Shown here piece after piece: positions 1 through 10,078 of a stretch of DNA of 64,000 nucleotides; the stretch's first letter is position 1; each line of letters opens with the position of its first letter. Both the position numbers and the translations under genes were made by a program. The stretch spans positions 150,516,060-150,580,059 of the forward strand of contig CM037586.1 of NCBI GenBank assembly GCA_021018995.1, written 5' to 3'. A model generated the notes under the pieces. It was given only the letters and a program-made list of their open reading frames with translations. It was not told where the DNA came from and made no database searches. Source of the DNA: Chloranthus sessilifolius. Taxonomy: Eukaryota; Streptophyta; Magnoliopsida; Chloranthales; Chloranthaceae.

Positions 1-470
1 TTTGCACAAAGCAAAACTCTCGATTCATTAATTATCAATCAACTAAAATAAAGTCTTTACATGCCTTTATATAAGCTAAAAAAACTCTAACTAAACATAA
101 AATTCGAAATAAGGTAGTTCTTAAACAAATAAAACATTAAATGGCAAGTTTTTGTTTAAAATTCGTGTAAACTGCCTTTCACTGGCTACTTTCACGGAAG
201 TCCATCATGTGACCACGGAGGTCCGGCCTATGACGGAAGTTGGCACAGAAGTCGCATGGAAGTCCATGCCTTAAATTCCAGAACTGCTTTATTTCACGGA
301 AGTTTGTCTTGGGCATGGAAGTCCGTCATATGACGACTTTTCTTTCTTTCCTTTGCTTTTCTCTTGCAGATTTTCCTTGAAGTGAGCAACTCGCCTTGTA
401 TGAAGCGCCTTGGGCTTCTTCTTGCGTCTTCAGTTCACGCTAGATGATGCATTTAATCCGATGTCCCCAT
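1..470 (-). mobile_element. LTR end of a Ty3-type retrotransposon, cut by the window edge
   Basis: The stretch resembles the minus-strand LTRs near 38.2 kb and 62.4 kb: it has the same run from GCACAAAGCAAAACTC through a region of A/T-rich short motifs, and it ends in GTCCCCATCA. That is the reverse complement of the TGATGGGGAC start seen in other LTRs of this window. The other end lies outside the window, so neither the target duplication nor the solo or full-length status can be read. It probably sits in an intron of the ankyrin gene downstream. Confidence 0.55.
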
Positions 471-577
471 CATTTGGGTTACTGCTCTCAAGATTTTTGA
501 GGCGAATCAGGTGTTTCCGAGAACGTGTGGAGCTTCTGCCGGCATGGGACTATGGCATGTTCAGAGGTATCAAAAGG

Positions 578-1431
578 TAGGGCAGCAACCGAGCCGGGCC
601 GAGCCCGAGCTTGGGTCAGCTCTAGCTCGACAATACCTTATATGAGCCGAGCTGGAACTTGGTTCTAGGCCCCTCGAGAGTAAAAAGTCTAAGCTCTAGC
701 TCGGCTCTATCGAGCTCGAGTCGGGCCGAGCCGAGCTTCGAGCTAAATAAGTTTTATTATAATTTTTTTTCCTAATGTTGTTTTAAACATTAGCTTATGT
801 TTTTAATGGATGAAAGCTTTAATAAAACTTATAAATGAAAGCCCTAATATCTTTTAATCCCTTGGTCCTTTTGGATTTAAAGGATCAATTGGAGAAAAAT
901 ATATTTAAAATTTGAAAAGTACAAAGGTGTTTAAATTTAATGTGCTAAATATTGGTTAATAGCATAGGTGTTGGTCGCAGGTGTTAATTGATTGGTCAAT
1001 TGCCATGCTAGTGGTGTTCATTGAGACGAGTGAGAAAGAACTTTAATGGTTGCAGAGAGAAAGAGAGAGAGGCTGAAAGAAAGCGCAAACTTCAATAGAG
1101 GATCATAGGGATTATATGTTAATTACATATCTATCAATTATAAAGTAATCATTAGATGAATCTTATTATAAGGGGAAAAAAGTAAAAAAATAAACTTTCA
1201 AAATTATATATAATATATTTTATCGTATAAAAGTATTATATACTATTAATGAAACCGAGTCGGGCTGAACCGAGCTATCCTAGCTCAGCTCTAACTCGGT
1301 TCTACTTCAATCGAACTTTAAATAAAAAGCTTTGCTTTGGCTCTCGAGCCGAGTTTAAGAGAGCAAAAGCTCTCATTTTTGGGTCGAGCCGAGCCGAGCT
1401 GTCGAACTAGCTCGGCTCTGTTGCAGCCCTA
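578..1431. mobile_element. hAT-like MITE, TAGGGCAGCAAC ends
   Basis: The terminal inverted repeats are TAGGGCAGCAACCGAGCC on the left and GGCTCTGTTGCAGCCCTA on the right. An 8-bp target duplication flanks them: TCAAAAGG (570-577) and CCAAAAGG (1432-1439), with one mismatch. Both subterminal parts are dense in the words GAGCCGAGC and GAGCTCGAG, while the middle is plain A/T-rich DNA. There is no coding sequence. TAGGG ends and an 8-bp duplication fit the hAT superfamily; mobilisation in trans is inferred. Confidence 0.85.
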
Positions 1432-2264
1432 CCAAAAGGGCCTTTTAGAGAGCTACTTTGTTTGTCGTTTTACGGAAAATATGATTGGAGAGGAATGATA
1501 GTGCTTCGCATAATGCGGAAGCCAATCACCTTTGGTTATTAAGAGTGCAATGAACTGAGTCTTAAGCTGGGTGAGACTGAACAGAGATGCTATGGACATG
1601 GATGAGAGAGAGTTGATTGATGCTTGGGATGACATTGTAGTGGCGTGAGGTTGCTTTTTGGGCCTTGTGGGTTTTTGGGTCTACTGAGGTTTTCCCCTCA
1701 GAGGGACTAGGTTTTCTATTTCAGTTGGGGTGAGTTGTTTGCTTTTTGTTGCTCTTGTTTTCGTTTTTTTTTTTTGGCTTTTCTCGTCATGTGTTTTAGG
1801 CTCTCTCTACCGCACAGTTTTTGTCCCTTTTTTTTATTACTTTGCTGTTTCTAATAAGTAGAGAACTAAATAAATATCGAGTAAAATAAGCAGAGAACTA
1901 AATAATATGATTATTTGTGGAATAATCATATTGTAGAGAACTAAATAAATATCCAAAAAAGAAATAGCAGACATGTGATTAACTTAATTTCTCAACCAAA
2001 CTTCCACACCTAACACATCCAGAACTAGATATGCTCATGATAAACATAGTAATGCTAAATGGATAAGTACCAAACACACAAATTACTTAAATCCCATGCA
2101 GATTTTTTTCTTGAAAAGAAATTAGAAATGGTTGTTGAGTTTTATGTGTGAGTGTGTGCATGCGTGTGAGAGAGAGAGAGAGAAGTACTTATGCCAATTG
2201 TTATTTTAATTGGAGAGGAATTCAGATGACATCATGAAGCTTATGTTTGTATAATTTGTTTCAG
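1432..2264. other. Probable intron of the ankyrin gene
   Basis: No exon is recognisable here. A short GA microsatellite lies near 2166-2183. The stretch ends in a pyrimidine-rich tract and a TTTCAG acceptor (2259-2264) directly before the ankyrin exon. The acceptor supports intron status; where the previous exon lies is unknown. Confidence 0.5.
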
Positions 2265-2996
2265 ATGGTATGCCTTCTTCTCCAGTATGGATCTATTGAT
2301 GTCAATGCTGTAAATAATCAGAATGAAACAGCGATGGATTTGGCTGAAAAGCTCCCATATGGCGATGCTGCATTTCAAATTAAGGAAGCTCTTGTAGATG
2401 CTGGTGCCAAGCATGCTAAGAATCTCAGACAAACAGACGAAGCAATGGAGCTTTCGAGAACTGTGCGTGACATAAAGCATGAGGTGCACACGCAACTCAT
2501 ACAGAATGCAAAGACCAATAAACGAGTGACAGGGATTGCCAAAGAGCTACAGAAACTGCATAGAGAAGCTGTCCAAAATACAACAAATTCAGTTACTATC
2601 GTTGCTGTTCTATTTGCATCCATTGCTTTCATGGCTATATTCAATTTTCCAGGTCAATATTTTCGGGTCGCACAAGATGTTGGAAAAGCCAAGATAGCTG
2701 ATACCATTGGGTTTCGTGTGTTCTGCCTGTTGAATGCAACTGCTCTTTTTATATCTTTGGCTGTCGTCGTGGTTCAGATCACTTTGGTTGCCTGGGAAAC
2801 TAGTGCTCAGAAGCAGGTTGTTTCCATAGTGAGCAAGCTCATGTGGGCATCCTGTCTTAGCACTTGCGGAGCTTTTCTTTCGTTAGCTTACCTGGTTGTG
2901 GGAAAGCATAGCTCCTGGATGGCTATTACTGTAACAGTCATTGGTGGACCAATCCTGCTCGTAACTTTGGCTCTCATGTGCTATTTTGTTCTCTGA
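2265..2996 (+). CDS. Ankyrin-repeat protein with PGG domain, last exon
   Basis: This 243-codon terminal exon is entered after a TTTCAG acceptor; the reading frame is also open a few codons upstream, inside the intron. Residues 1-50 hold the end of an ankyrin repeat (GSIDVNAVNNQNETAMDLA). A charged helical linker follows at about 51-105. The PGG region has a first membrane segment at about 108-128 followed by FPGQ in place of the usual PGG, then membrane segments at about 150-175, 192-213 and 218-243. This is the architecture of the plant ACD6/ITN1-type membrane ankyrin family, which acts at the plasma membrane or endomembranes in stress and defence signalling. Neither substrate nor partner can be read from sequence. 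The N-terminal ankyrin repeats must be encoded upstream, most likely outside the window. The frame is intact and the stop is TGA. Confidence 0.9.
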   Translation: MVCLLLQYGSIDVNAVNNQNETAMDLAEKLPYGDAAFQIKEALVDAGAKHAKNLRQTDEAMELSRTVRDIKHEVHTQLIQNAKTNKRVTGIAKELQKLHREAVQNTTNSVTIVAVLFASIAFMAIFNFPGQYFRVAQDVGKAKIADTIGFRVFCLLNATALFISLAVVVVQITLVAWETSAQKQVVSIVSKLMWASCLSTCGAFLSLAYLVVGKHSSWMAITVTVIGGPILLVTLALMCYFVL

Positions 2997-3316
2997 CCAC
3001 ATTTCAGGAAGTTTGGTGATGATTCCCAGAGACATATTAGAAGGGCAGGTGGCAGCAAATCTTTCTCATGGCATTTTGTCAGATCCTGACGCTTACAACT
3101 CTTACATGAGAAGATATATGCTCTGTAAATTTTTATTTTACGATTGTAAAGTGTGTAAAAAGCTAGCAGCTATTGTTAATATATTGAATTTATTGTCTAT
3201 AGCATCAGTTGGTCATTACTCTTCGCCAATTCTGAACATGAGAAAATGCAGTTTTGGGGAGATAGATTGGGTTGGATGAGCTGTATTTTTTTTGTAATTG
3301 TGATGTAATAGGAGTC

Positions 3317-3322
3317 AATAAA
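3317..3322 (+). terminator. Poly(A) signal of the ankyrin gene
   Basis: AATAAA lies about 320 bp after the stop codon, followed by T/G-rich sequence. It is a likely 3' end for the ankyrin transcript. Confidence 0.55.
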
Positions 3323-3349
3323 GGTTTATGTTTGTACAATTTATGTTCA

Positions 3350-4150
3350 ATAATATTTTTAAGTCCTTAGCGGTTGCCAACAACAGACAGTATTTTTTTA
3401 ATGCTGGGTTTATATACATGGAGACAAATCTGTAATTGTTCAGCTTGAACATGCTCGCTATGTCTTGCCTTAATATTGTCTAAGTGACCTTTTACTATGG
3501 CATTTGACGTTGTTTCTCATCTTTTAGACGAGATTTTAGTTCCAAAGATTGGATTTATTTCTATCGTTAAATAAAAAAAGATTGAATTTGTTTCATTGCA
3601 ATAAACCATTTAATTATTGGACATGGTTTATCTTATCCCTTGGATTCGATGCATGAAGTGGGAATAGTGAAAATGATTTTAGTGGCATAAATCCAACCCC
3701 AGCAACTGGACATTTTATTGTGGTCTGCTTTGAAGTGACTGGACCATAGTGGCAATTTGTCTGTGTACACAGATTTCCACCCCACCCAACCCCTGCTTTC
3801 AGAGAGCTGAAGATGAGTTAACACTCAGATTTAAGCAATTGTAAGAAATGTGTAGCCCACCTTATTCAGTGGGGTGGGGACAACTTCTGTGGAATATGTT
3901 TACTTGAATGTTTCTCTGATTGGTCTGCCACCACAGCCCTCCTATCTTCATTATCCCTGCTTTTCTGTGTATGAAGGAGTCATGCTTTCTTGACAGGTTG
4001 GCGGATATTAGACCCTAATACTTCTATATGAGACATTTATTTCTTATCCACAACATGCGATTATATAGATCTTATCAGATTTTTTGTAAATTATAAGAAA
4101 GGGGAGTTCCCATTTGTTGTATTTCTACAAGAGCTTCAGTGTTGCCTTAT
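3350..4150. other. Intergenic, upstream of glutamine synthetase
   Basis: This is unique-looking A/T-rich sequence between two plus-strand genes. No exon, repeat end or RNA gene was recognised. It should contain the promoter of the glutamine synthetase gene. Confidence 0.5.
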
Positions 4151-4156
4151 TATATA
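4151..4156 (+). promoter_or_regulatory. TATA-like box of the glutamine synthetase gene
   Basis: TATATA lies 85-90 bp before the start codon in an otherwise mixed-composition stretch. The position is reasonable for a short 5' leader. No transcript evidence is available. Confidence 0.4.
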
Positions 4157-4240
4157 GGCCCTTCCTCATTTAGCTTGGCTTTTCTATAGTTAAGTGTTTA
4201 GGGATTTGAGCTTTTCAAGGATTGCAACGGCTCTCTCACC

Positions 4241-7200
4241 ATGCCAATCTTAACTGATCTGATTAATCTCAACTTGACAGATTCAACCGAAAAATTTATT
4301 GCAGAATATATATGGTAAGTTGTATATTGTGAAACTGTATCTCATCTCATAATGAAAATGGTCTGATTGTGCTTTAATCCTCTTATTGAATTGCTAAAGG
4401 ATTGGAGGATCAGGGACAGATCTACGGAGCAAAGCACGAGTAAGCCAGCAAAACTGTGTTTCATTTTTTTTGTTTTCTTTCTTATTGTCTTTGTAAGCAA
4501 TCAAATATCATCTAAATCTGCAGACAATTTCAAGCCCAATTAGTAGTGCCCAGGAGCTTCCAAAATGGAACTTTGATGGTTCTAGTACAAGACAAGCTGA
4601 TGGCCACGACAGCGAAGTTTTACTTTAGTAACCATCCAATCATATCCTGCTCCACTATTTATTAAGATATATTATCAGCAAGAAATATTGCCTGTTCTTA
4701 CCCTTTTGAATTTGTGGCAGCCCTCAGGCTATTTTTCCTGACCCATTCCGCCGAGGAAAGAATATCCTTGTAAGGATTTTATTTTTTACTTTTTTATTTT
4801 TTTTATTTTTTATCGTTAAAGATGTAGAATGATAAGAAAAAATAACTACATCCGGATCAGCCTAAGTGAGGAGCTTAGACGGGGAGCAAAAGGAAATAGA
4901 CGTGGCAATTCCGTTCTAATGGCTGATATATAACAGGTGATATGTGATACATATGCTCCAAATGGCACTCCTATTCCTACCAACAAGAGAGCAGCAGCAG
5001 CTAAGATCTTCAGTGACCCTAAAGTCATAGAAGAGGAAACTTGGTATTTTTCTTTCCTATCTTAACAGTTAGGAATCTGATCATAGTCATGCTTGGCTAC
5101 TGAACTCCTATTCCCAACTTGCAGGTATGGACTTGAACAAGAGTACACCCTACTTCAGAAAGATGTTAACTGGCCTCTGGGGTGGCCAGTTGGTGGCTTC
5201 CCTGGTCCCCAGGTGAAAAATATATTTTTTTTTCCTTTCTTCTTGGATTTAGTCCATATGCAGTATTTATCAAGGATCAAAATTTCAGGTTGAATTTCGG
5301 TTTCGGGCATGACCAAAACCGAAATCCAAAATTTTGGCCGAAATTTTTGGATTTGGATTTCAGTTTCGTTTTGGCCATGCCCGAAACCGAAACATTTTGG
5401 CCGAAATTTTGATCCATGGTATTTGTTACTCTTCTCGTCCTCTGGAATTAGCAAGCACTTCTTTTTAATGTTGGAGGGGTGGTTTTTTTTAATCTTTGAA
5501 CGTATTTGTAACATGGTTTAAAGCAACGAAGTATAATAGAAAAGTGTGTTATTAGGGTCCTTATTATTGCGGAGTTGGAGCAGACAAAGCTTGGGGAAGA
5601 GATGTGGTAGATGCTCACTACAAAGCATGTCTCTATGCTGGGATTAATATCAGTGGAATCAATGGAGAAGTTATGCCCGGACAGGTGAGCTTTACTGCAA
5701 CAAAACGTTCATTATTATATTGTGCTAAGCAAGGTATCAAACTTGATATCAGTATCAGGTATCATTCTATCCTGGACCGATACAATAACGGCCCTTTTTT
5801 TTTTTGAAAAAAAGCAAAAAAAAAAATTAGAAAGAAAATAATTGTATCGCTCAGTATCGGCCGATACTGAGGTAGTATCGGCCAATACAGATTCTGATGC
5901 CGATTCCACCCCGATTCCTGTATTGGTGTGGTATCAGCATTGGTTCTCGACGAAACCAAGACGTGTCGGTATCGGCCGAGTTTTGATGCCATGGTGGTAA
6001 GACTATTAAGTTAGCATGATCGTCTATTACTCTATTATATGAGTCTTCATGTTCAGGAGCTGTAAAAGTCGGATTGAATCAGTAGCTTCATTGGAAGGTG
6101 CTCTGTGCTCCAACCAAGTTGCTGGTTCACTCACAGCTTTTCTATGAAAAAGGGGTGCTGTCAAAATTCCCAGTAATACTTGGTTATCAATTAATTTCCA
6201 TTAAAAAAAAAAAGAGAAGTTCCAACTTCCAAGTGTTTCTCGTATGACATTCTTGTAGTGGGAATTCCAAGTGGGACCTTCTGTGGGCATTTCCGCTGGG
6301 GATGAACTCTGGTGTGCACGTTACATCCTTGAGGTAAGACTGCTCACTAAATGTGATTCCATTCCTTAGAATAATTTGATCGACTGACACGGTTTCTCGT
6401 GTGCACAGCGAATCACAGAGATAGCTGGGGTGGTTCTCTCTCTCGATCCAAAACCCATACAGGTAAAAACAAAACACCCGTCTTTGAGCTTAAATGATTA
6501 TTTTGATCTTCGGTGTGATTAAATCAATAGTGACAATAGGGAGATTGGAATGGAGCTGGATGCCACACTAACTATAGGTACTGATCGTAGCCCATCTTGA
6601 TTTCTGTTCTCTTTTCTTTTAGAATTAACCATTCTGAATTACACTTTCCATACTTTTGGGGGCCCTTAAACTTCTGGATTTTCACTGTTTCTATCTCTGG
6701 AATAGGCATTGACCGTCCAAATCTTTCTGGTGCTGTGAATTATTTGGGAGGGGAAATCTTAAATAACTTCGATAGATAGAAAATGTTGTGCAGTGTTCGA
6801 TTTGTTATTTTATAAAACAAAGATGACACCAATATTTTTGTGCTTCTCTCGTAGAACCGTTTGGAAGAAGTCATGGGTCTGTAACTACCTCTAGATTTGG
6901 GTGGGAGATAGTTGAAATCTCAAACAAGGAGTTGATTAATTTGGTGATTTGTGCAGCACAAAATCCATGAGAAAGGAAGGTGGGTATGAGATAATTAAAG
7001 AAGCTATCAAGAAGCTTGGACTACGTCATAGTGACCACATTGCTGCCTATGGAGAGGGGAATGAAAGGCGCCTGACAGGACGTCACGAGACCGCTGACAT
7101 TAACACTTTTTCCTGGGTATCTCTCTCTCTCTCTCTCTCTCTCGCTGGGCCAAACACTGACATTTGTCCCACATGCACATCCGAAACACAATAAGCCCTT

Positions 7201-7462
7201 ACATGAAACTGGCATATGATCAGGGGGTAGCAAATAGAGGCGCTTCCGTTCGTGTAGGGCGGGACACCGAAAAGCAAGGATGTGGTGAGTTCTTCACACC
7301 TTTATTTTCTCAAATTAAAATAATGCTTGGAATATTAGATTCTCATCGTTTGTACTACAATATGTGCAAGGCTATTTCGAGGACCGCCGCCCTGCCTCAA
7401 ACATGGACCCCTACATCGTCACATCCATGATTGCGGACACCACCATACTCTGGAAACCTTGA
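4241..7462 (+). CDS. GLN1: Cytosolic glutamine synthetase (GS1), complete
   Basis: It joins ammonium to glutamate using ATP, giving glutamine in the cytosol as a homo-oligomer. Thirteen exons are read: 4241-4314, 4400-4439, 4524-4627, 4721-4769, 4937-5043, 5125-5212, 5556-5684, 6259-6333, 6409-6462, 6540-6577, 6957-7116, 7224-7284 and 7371-7462. They sum to 1071 bp (356 codons plus TGA), the usual GS1 length. All junctions are GT-AG and in phase. Visible motifs are the start [18 protein letters not shown], the beta-grasp signature [22 protein letters not shown], the ATP-binding stretch [43 protein letters not shown] and the end ILWKP. There is no transit peptide and no C-terminal extension, so it is GS1 rather than plastid GS2. 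One oddity is Cys in GAGCHTN, where many GS1 proteins have Ala. Exon 3 ends in a weak-looking GTAACC donor, but the frame requires it. Confidence 0.95.
5271..5418. mobile_element. hAT-like MITE in GS1 intron 6, TTTCGG words
   Basis: The ends CAAGGATCAAAATTTC and GAAATTTTGATCCATG are inverted repeats. The flanking 8-bp duplication is GTATTTAT (5263-5270) and GTATTTGT (5419-5426). The 148-bp body is made almost entirely of GAAATTTTGGCCGAAAT-type words in both orientations. It is non-coding. Confidence 0.85.
5730..5993. mobile_element. hAT-like MITE in GS1 intron 7, TATCGGCCGATA words
   Basis: The ends CAAGGTATCAAAC and GTTTTGATGCCATG are inverted repeats, and the target duplication is GTGCTAAG (5722-5729) and GTGGTAAG (5994-6001). 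Both flanks carry GTATCGGCCGATAC-like and GATATC words around a central A-rich tract. It is 264 bp long and non-coding. Confidence 0.82.
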
Positions 7463-7702
7463 ACGGTGGATACTTTCAGATCATGATCGATACATATTTC
7501 TATTATATGTTGTGGATACACTGTCCTCTTTTCAAAGTTTCCTGTGATCAGTTGTCTCAAGCCACGCTTTGTTTTAGTCCACAGAAAGCCTTCTGTAGTT
7601 TTAGTATCTACTGTTTGATTGGCGACCCCAAGCCTGGAAGATCCTCTTTTCATAGGCATAACTGGTATCATGCCATGTTACAAGGTTTGTTATAATTTGT
7701 TA

Positions 7703-7708
7703 AATAAA
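7703..7708 (+). terminator. Poly(A) signal of GS1
   Basis: AATAAA lies about 240 bp after the GS1 stop in T-rich sequence. It is the likely end of the transcript. Confidence 0.5.
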
Positions 7709-8007
7709 AAGATATTTTATCGACTGCATAGTGCTGTAGTTTGATTATCTGATGTTCTGTTTATATTGCTACTTCAAGTATAGTTGGAAGGCACATGCAA
7801 TGCGGGTTTTGCACGGTAGCATGATTCTTCTTCGTTACAGGACGAATCTAAATAGACCAAGCCAATACCTGATGAAGGGGAATTAGATCTTATTTCCCTT
7901 GTGACTTGGAAATCAGAGCCTATTTGTAACGAATCTAAATGAAGTGCTCCACCTTGAGTATTGTGGAAGTCAAATATTCACCTAATATTAATACATATAA
8001 TGATAGA
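7709..8007. other. Intergenic sequence after GS1
   Basis: No gene or repeat end was recognised. A short GATA tract occurs near 8001-8012. Confidence 0.4.
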
Positions 8008-8010
8008 TAG

Positions 8011-8552
8011 ATAGGGTGAGGATCCTCGCACTCAAGTCACCAAGTGACAGGAGTATCCCAGCCATACGTGCTGCACGATAATGCAACATGTATGACTTGG
8101 AGACTCGAGTGACAGGTAGGGCTGTCAACGGGCTGGGTTTCAGCCTGGTCCCGGCCCGGATGGACCAGATTCGGGCTCATTTTTTTATACAATTAATAAA
8201 TAGGCCGGGCCTGGTTAAACCAGAATAAGAAACCGGGTTGGGTTCGGGCTGCAAAGTGTAAGGCTCGGCCCAGCTCGGAAAAATTAGGTCTTTTAAAAAA
8301 AAATCTTAAAAAATTATTAGAAACCCGGCATGAACCCAGCCCAGATAGGTAACCGGGCCAGGTTCGGGCTGCAACATTTTAAAATTGGGCTAGGCCTGGC
8401 CTGGCCTGATTAGTTATCGAGCGAGGTCCGGACCCAATTTTGATCTTTTAACAAATGGGCCGAGTGGAAAACCCGGCCCGACCCGTTGACAGCCCTAGTC
8501 ACAGGTGACTTGAGTGAGTCATATATATATATATAACCCGACTCTCCTCACC
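8011..8552. repeat. Inverted-repeat element split by a MITE
   Basis: GGGTGAGGATCCTC followed by ACTCAAGTCACC on the left faces GGTGACTTGAGT, a short AT run and GACTCTCCTCACC on the right. The arms look like the terminal repeats of a small element that was later cut by the hAT-like MITE at 8117-8497. The outer boundaries are approximate, and no target duplication was established. Confidence 0.45.
8117..8497. mobile_element. hAT-like MITE, TAGGGCTGTCAACGGG ends
   Basis: TAGGGCTGTCAACGGG on the left mirrors CCCGTTGACAGCCCTA on the right. The target duplication is GTGACAGG (8109-8116) and GTCACAGG (8498-8505). The interior is rich in GGCCCGG and CCGGGCC words around a plain centre. It has the same terminal type as 578-1431 and no coding sequence. 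MITEs with this terminus are widespread in plants. Confidence 0.9.
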
Positions 8553-8555
8553 GTC

Positions 8556-8882
8556 ATTTAAACACCAAAATGGTGTTTAAATAATCTTTGCACTATCAAT
8601 GGTTTAAGATAGTTGATAGTCTATACCGACAAAGTGAGAGATCATAGATTGAAGTTTTAATGGCTGATATTAAAGTTGATCAATCGGATGGTTCACATTG
8701 ATTTATATGCATGCTTTTTTGAACCTAGACATGTTCCAATGATAGATTGCCACTTGGAAAATTTAGATTGATCGTAGAGGTGCGCCACATGGCATAATGA
8801 TAAATCATACTTAAATAGTGTGGGATAAAAAGTCTAATTTTAATGGTATAAGATCATTTAAACACCGTTTTGGTGTTTAAAT
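8556..8882. repeat. Element bounded by two 27-bp hairpin palindromes
   Basis: ATTTAAACACC-AAAAT-GGTGTTTAAAT at 8556-8582 and ATTTAAACACC-GTTTT-GGTGTTTAAAT at 8856-8882 start exactly 300 bp apart. Each can fold on itself, and the two can also pair with each other. The DNA between is A/T-rich and non-coding. It may be a MITE with hairpin ends; no target duplication was confirmed. Confidence 0.55.
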
Positions 8883-9683
8883 GAGCCATTATCTTATAGA
8901 TATGGACAACAGTAAGGTGCCCTAGTGATCCTTGTGGCATCCAAAACATTATTTCGATGCCAGCAGCTCAAAAATCACCCCAGAGTTTGAAAACCAAAAA
9001 CAAGGTAGAAAAGGACCAAAAGAAAAAGGAAAGCGGAGCCCGGGTGCCTGACGGAATGAACTCCCAAAATGCCCCAACTGAAGGCTCTAAGAACTACCAT
9101 GCCAGCAGCTCAAAAATCACCCGAGAGTCTGAAAACCCCATACGAGGCCTTAGAGCTTCAAATCTCTGCTAATATCGTTAATAAGAAGCTGAAGAGATCT
9201 ATATTTTCCTTCAAAATTTTGAGAATTTCGCTCCATCCAAATGTTGAAGAAAATAGCGTAGGGTAGAGTATTGAGGTGGGGAGCCGCTTTGAGAAGACCT
9301 TTATGCGAATATTATGCCAACAAATCGCCACAGGATCTAGGCATGCAACCAACGATATTATAAATAGTGCGGAAGACATTCTAGATGCCCGATGCAATTG
9401 GGCAGTGGATAAGAAGATGGTTTGCGGATTCCGGAGCTGTACGACACATGATACATCTATTTGGAGCAAAGTTGCATTGTTTAGCTCTACTTTTTAAAAT
9501 AAAATGAAGAACTCATTTTCACCACTTTTTTTAGCCTTGAAATCTGGACCATTGAAATTAGTCAATGCTTGATTTTTGTCTTAAATTTTTTATGTTTTTT
9601 TAATTGATCTAACTAGTGCATCTGAGCTCCACGTGGATCATTGGGCACGCAACCTTTTCTCTCTACATATTTATACATATATG
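8883..9683. other. Unidentified stretch with an internal duplication
   Basis: The segment beginning ATGCCAGCAGCTCAAAAATC at 8957 recurs at 9099, about 142 bp apart. Short open frames exist around it but match no family I recognise; they may be decayed retroelement sequence. Nothing else is supported here. Confidence 0.35.
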
Positions 9684-10078
9684 GGTATAGGTGGCTGGTA
9701 CTAAGGACTATGTAACTTATTTGGTCCCTCATTGTTTGCTGCCATGTGGCGCCCAATCACATAATTGGATCCCACATAAAAGAGTGGTCATATTGGGAAA
9801 AAAATTAAAATAAGCCATATAAAATCTACAGTCAACAATCAGGTGTACGGAAAACAAATAGTAAAATCACAGTTGGTTTCTTCGTTTATATCTCACATGA
9901 TTGACACCATTGACCAGACAACTATATATTATTATTATTATTATTATCTCCACAATACTTACAATTATTGAAGTGCTCTTTTACGTGGCACCCAATCATG
10001 TGATTGGGTTCACCTGGCATAAAACTGATATAGGATCAGGTAAGTTACTTGGTACTTAGTACCAAGCTACCTTTATCC
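9684..10078. mobile_element. MITE with GGTACTAAG inverted ends
   Basis: GGTATAGGTGGCTGGTACTAAG on the left, read across, mirrors CTTAGTACCAAGCTACCTTTATCC on the right. Just inside, TGTAACTTA and TAAGTTACTT also pair. Two further inner copies of GTGGCRCCCAATCAYRTGATT face each other. It is non-coding; the superfamily is not assigned and the ends are approximate. Confidence 0.5.

Noticed and set aside
2375..2644. Minus-strand frames opposite the ankyrin exon
   Set aside because: Antisense shadow of a clearly conserved plus-strand protein.
4524..4629. Premature stop in GS1 after EVLL
   Set aside because: Using the GTAACC donor, the codon is completed as Tyr by the next exon and the 356-residue length is exact; the gene is intact.
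5155..5514. Minus-strand open frame of 119 codons over the GS1 intron MITE
   Set aside because: It is an accidental frame through GAAATTTTGGCCGAAAT repeats and antisense GS1 exon sequence; the repeated peptides follow the DNA words.
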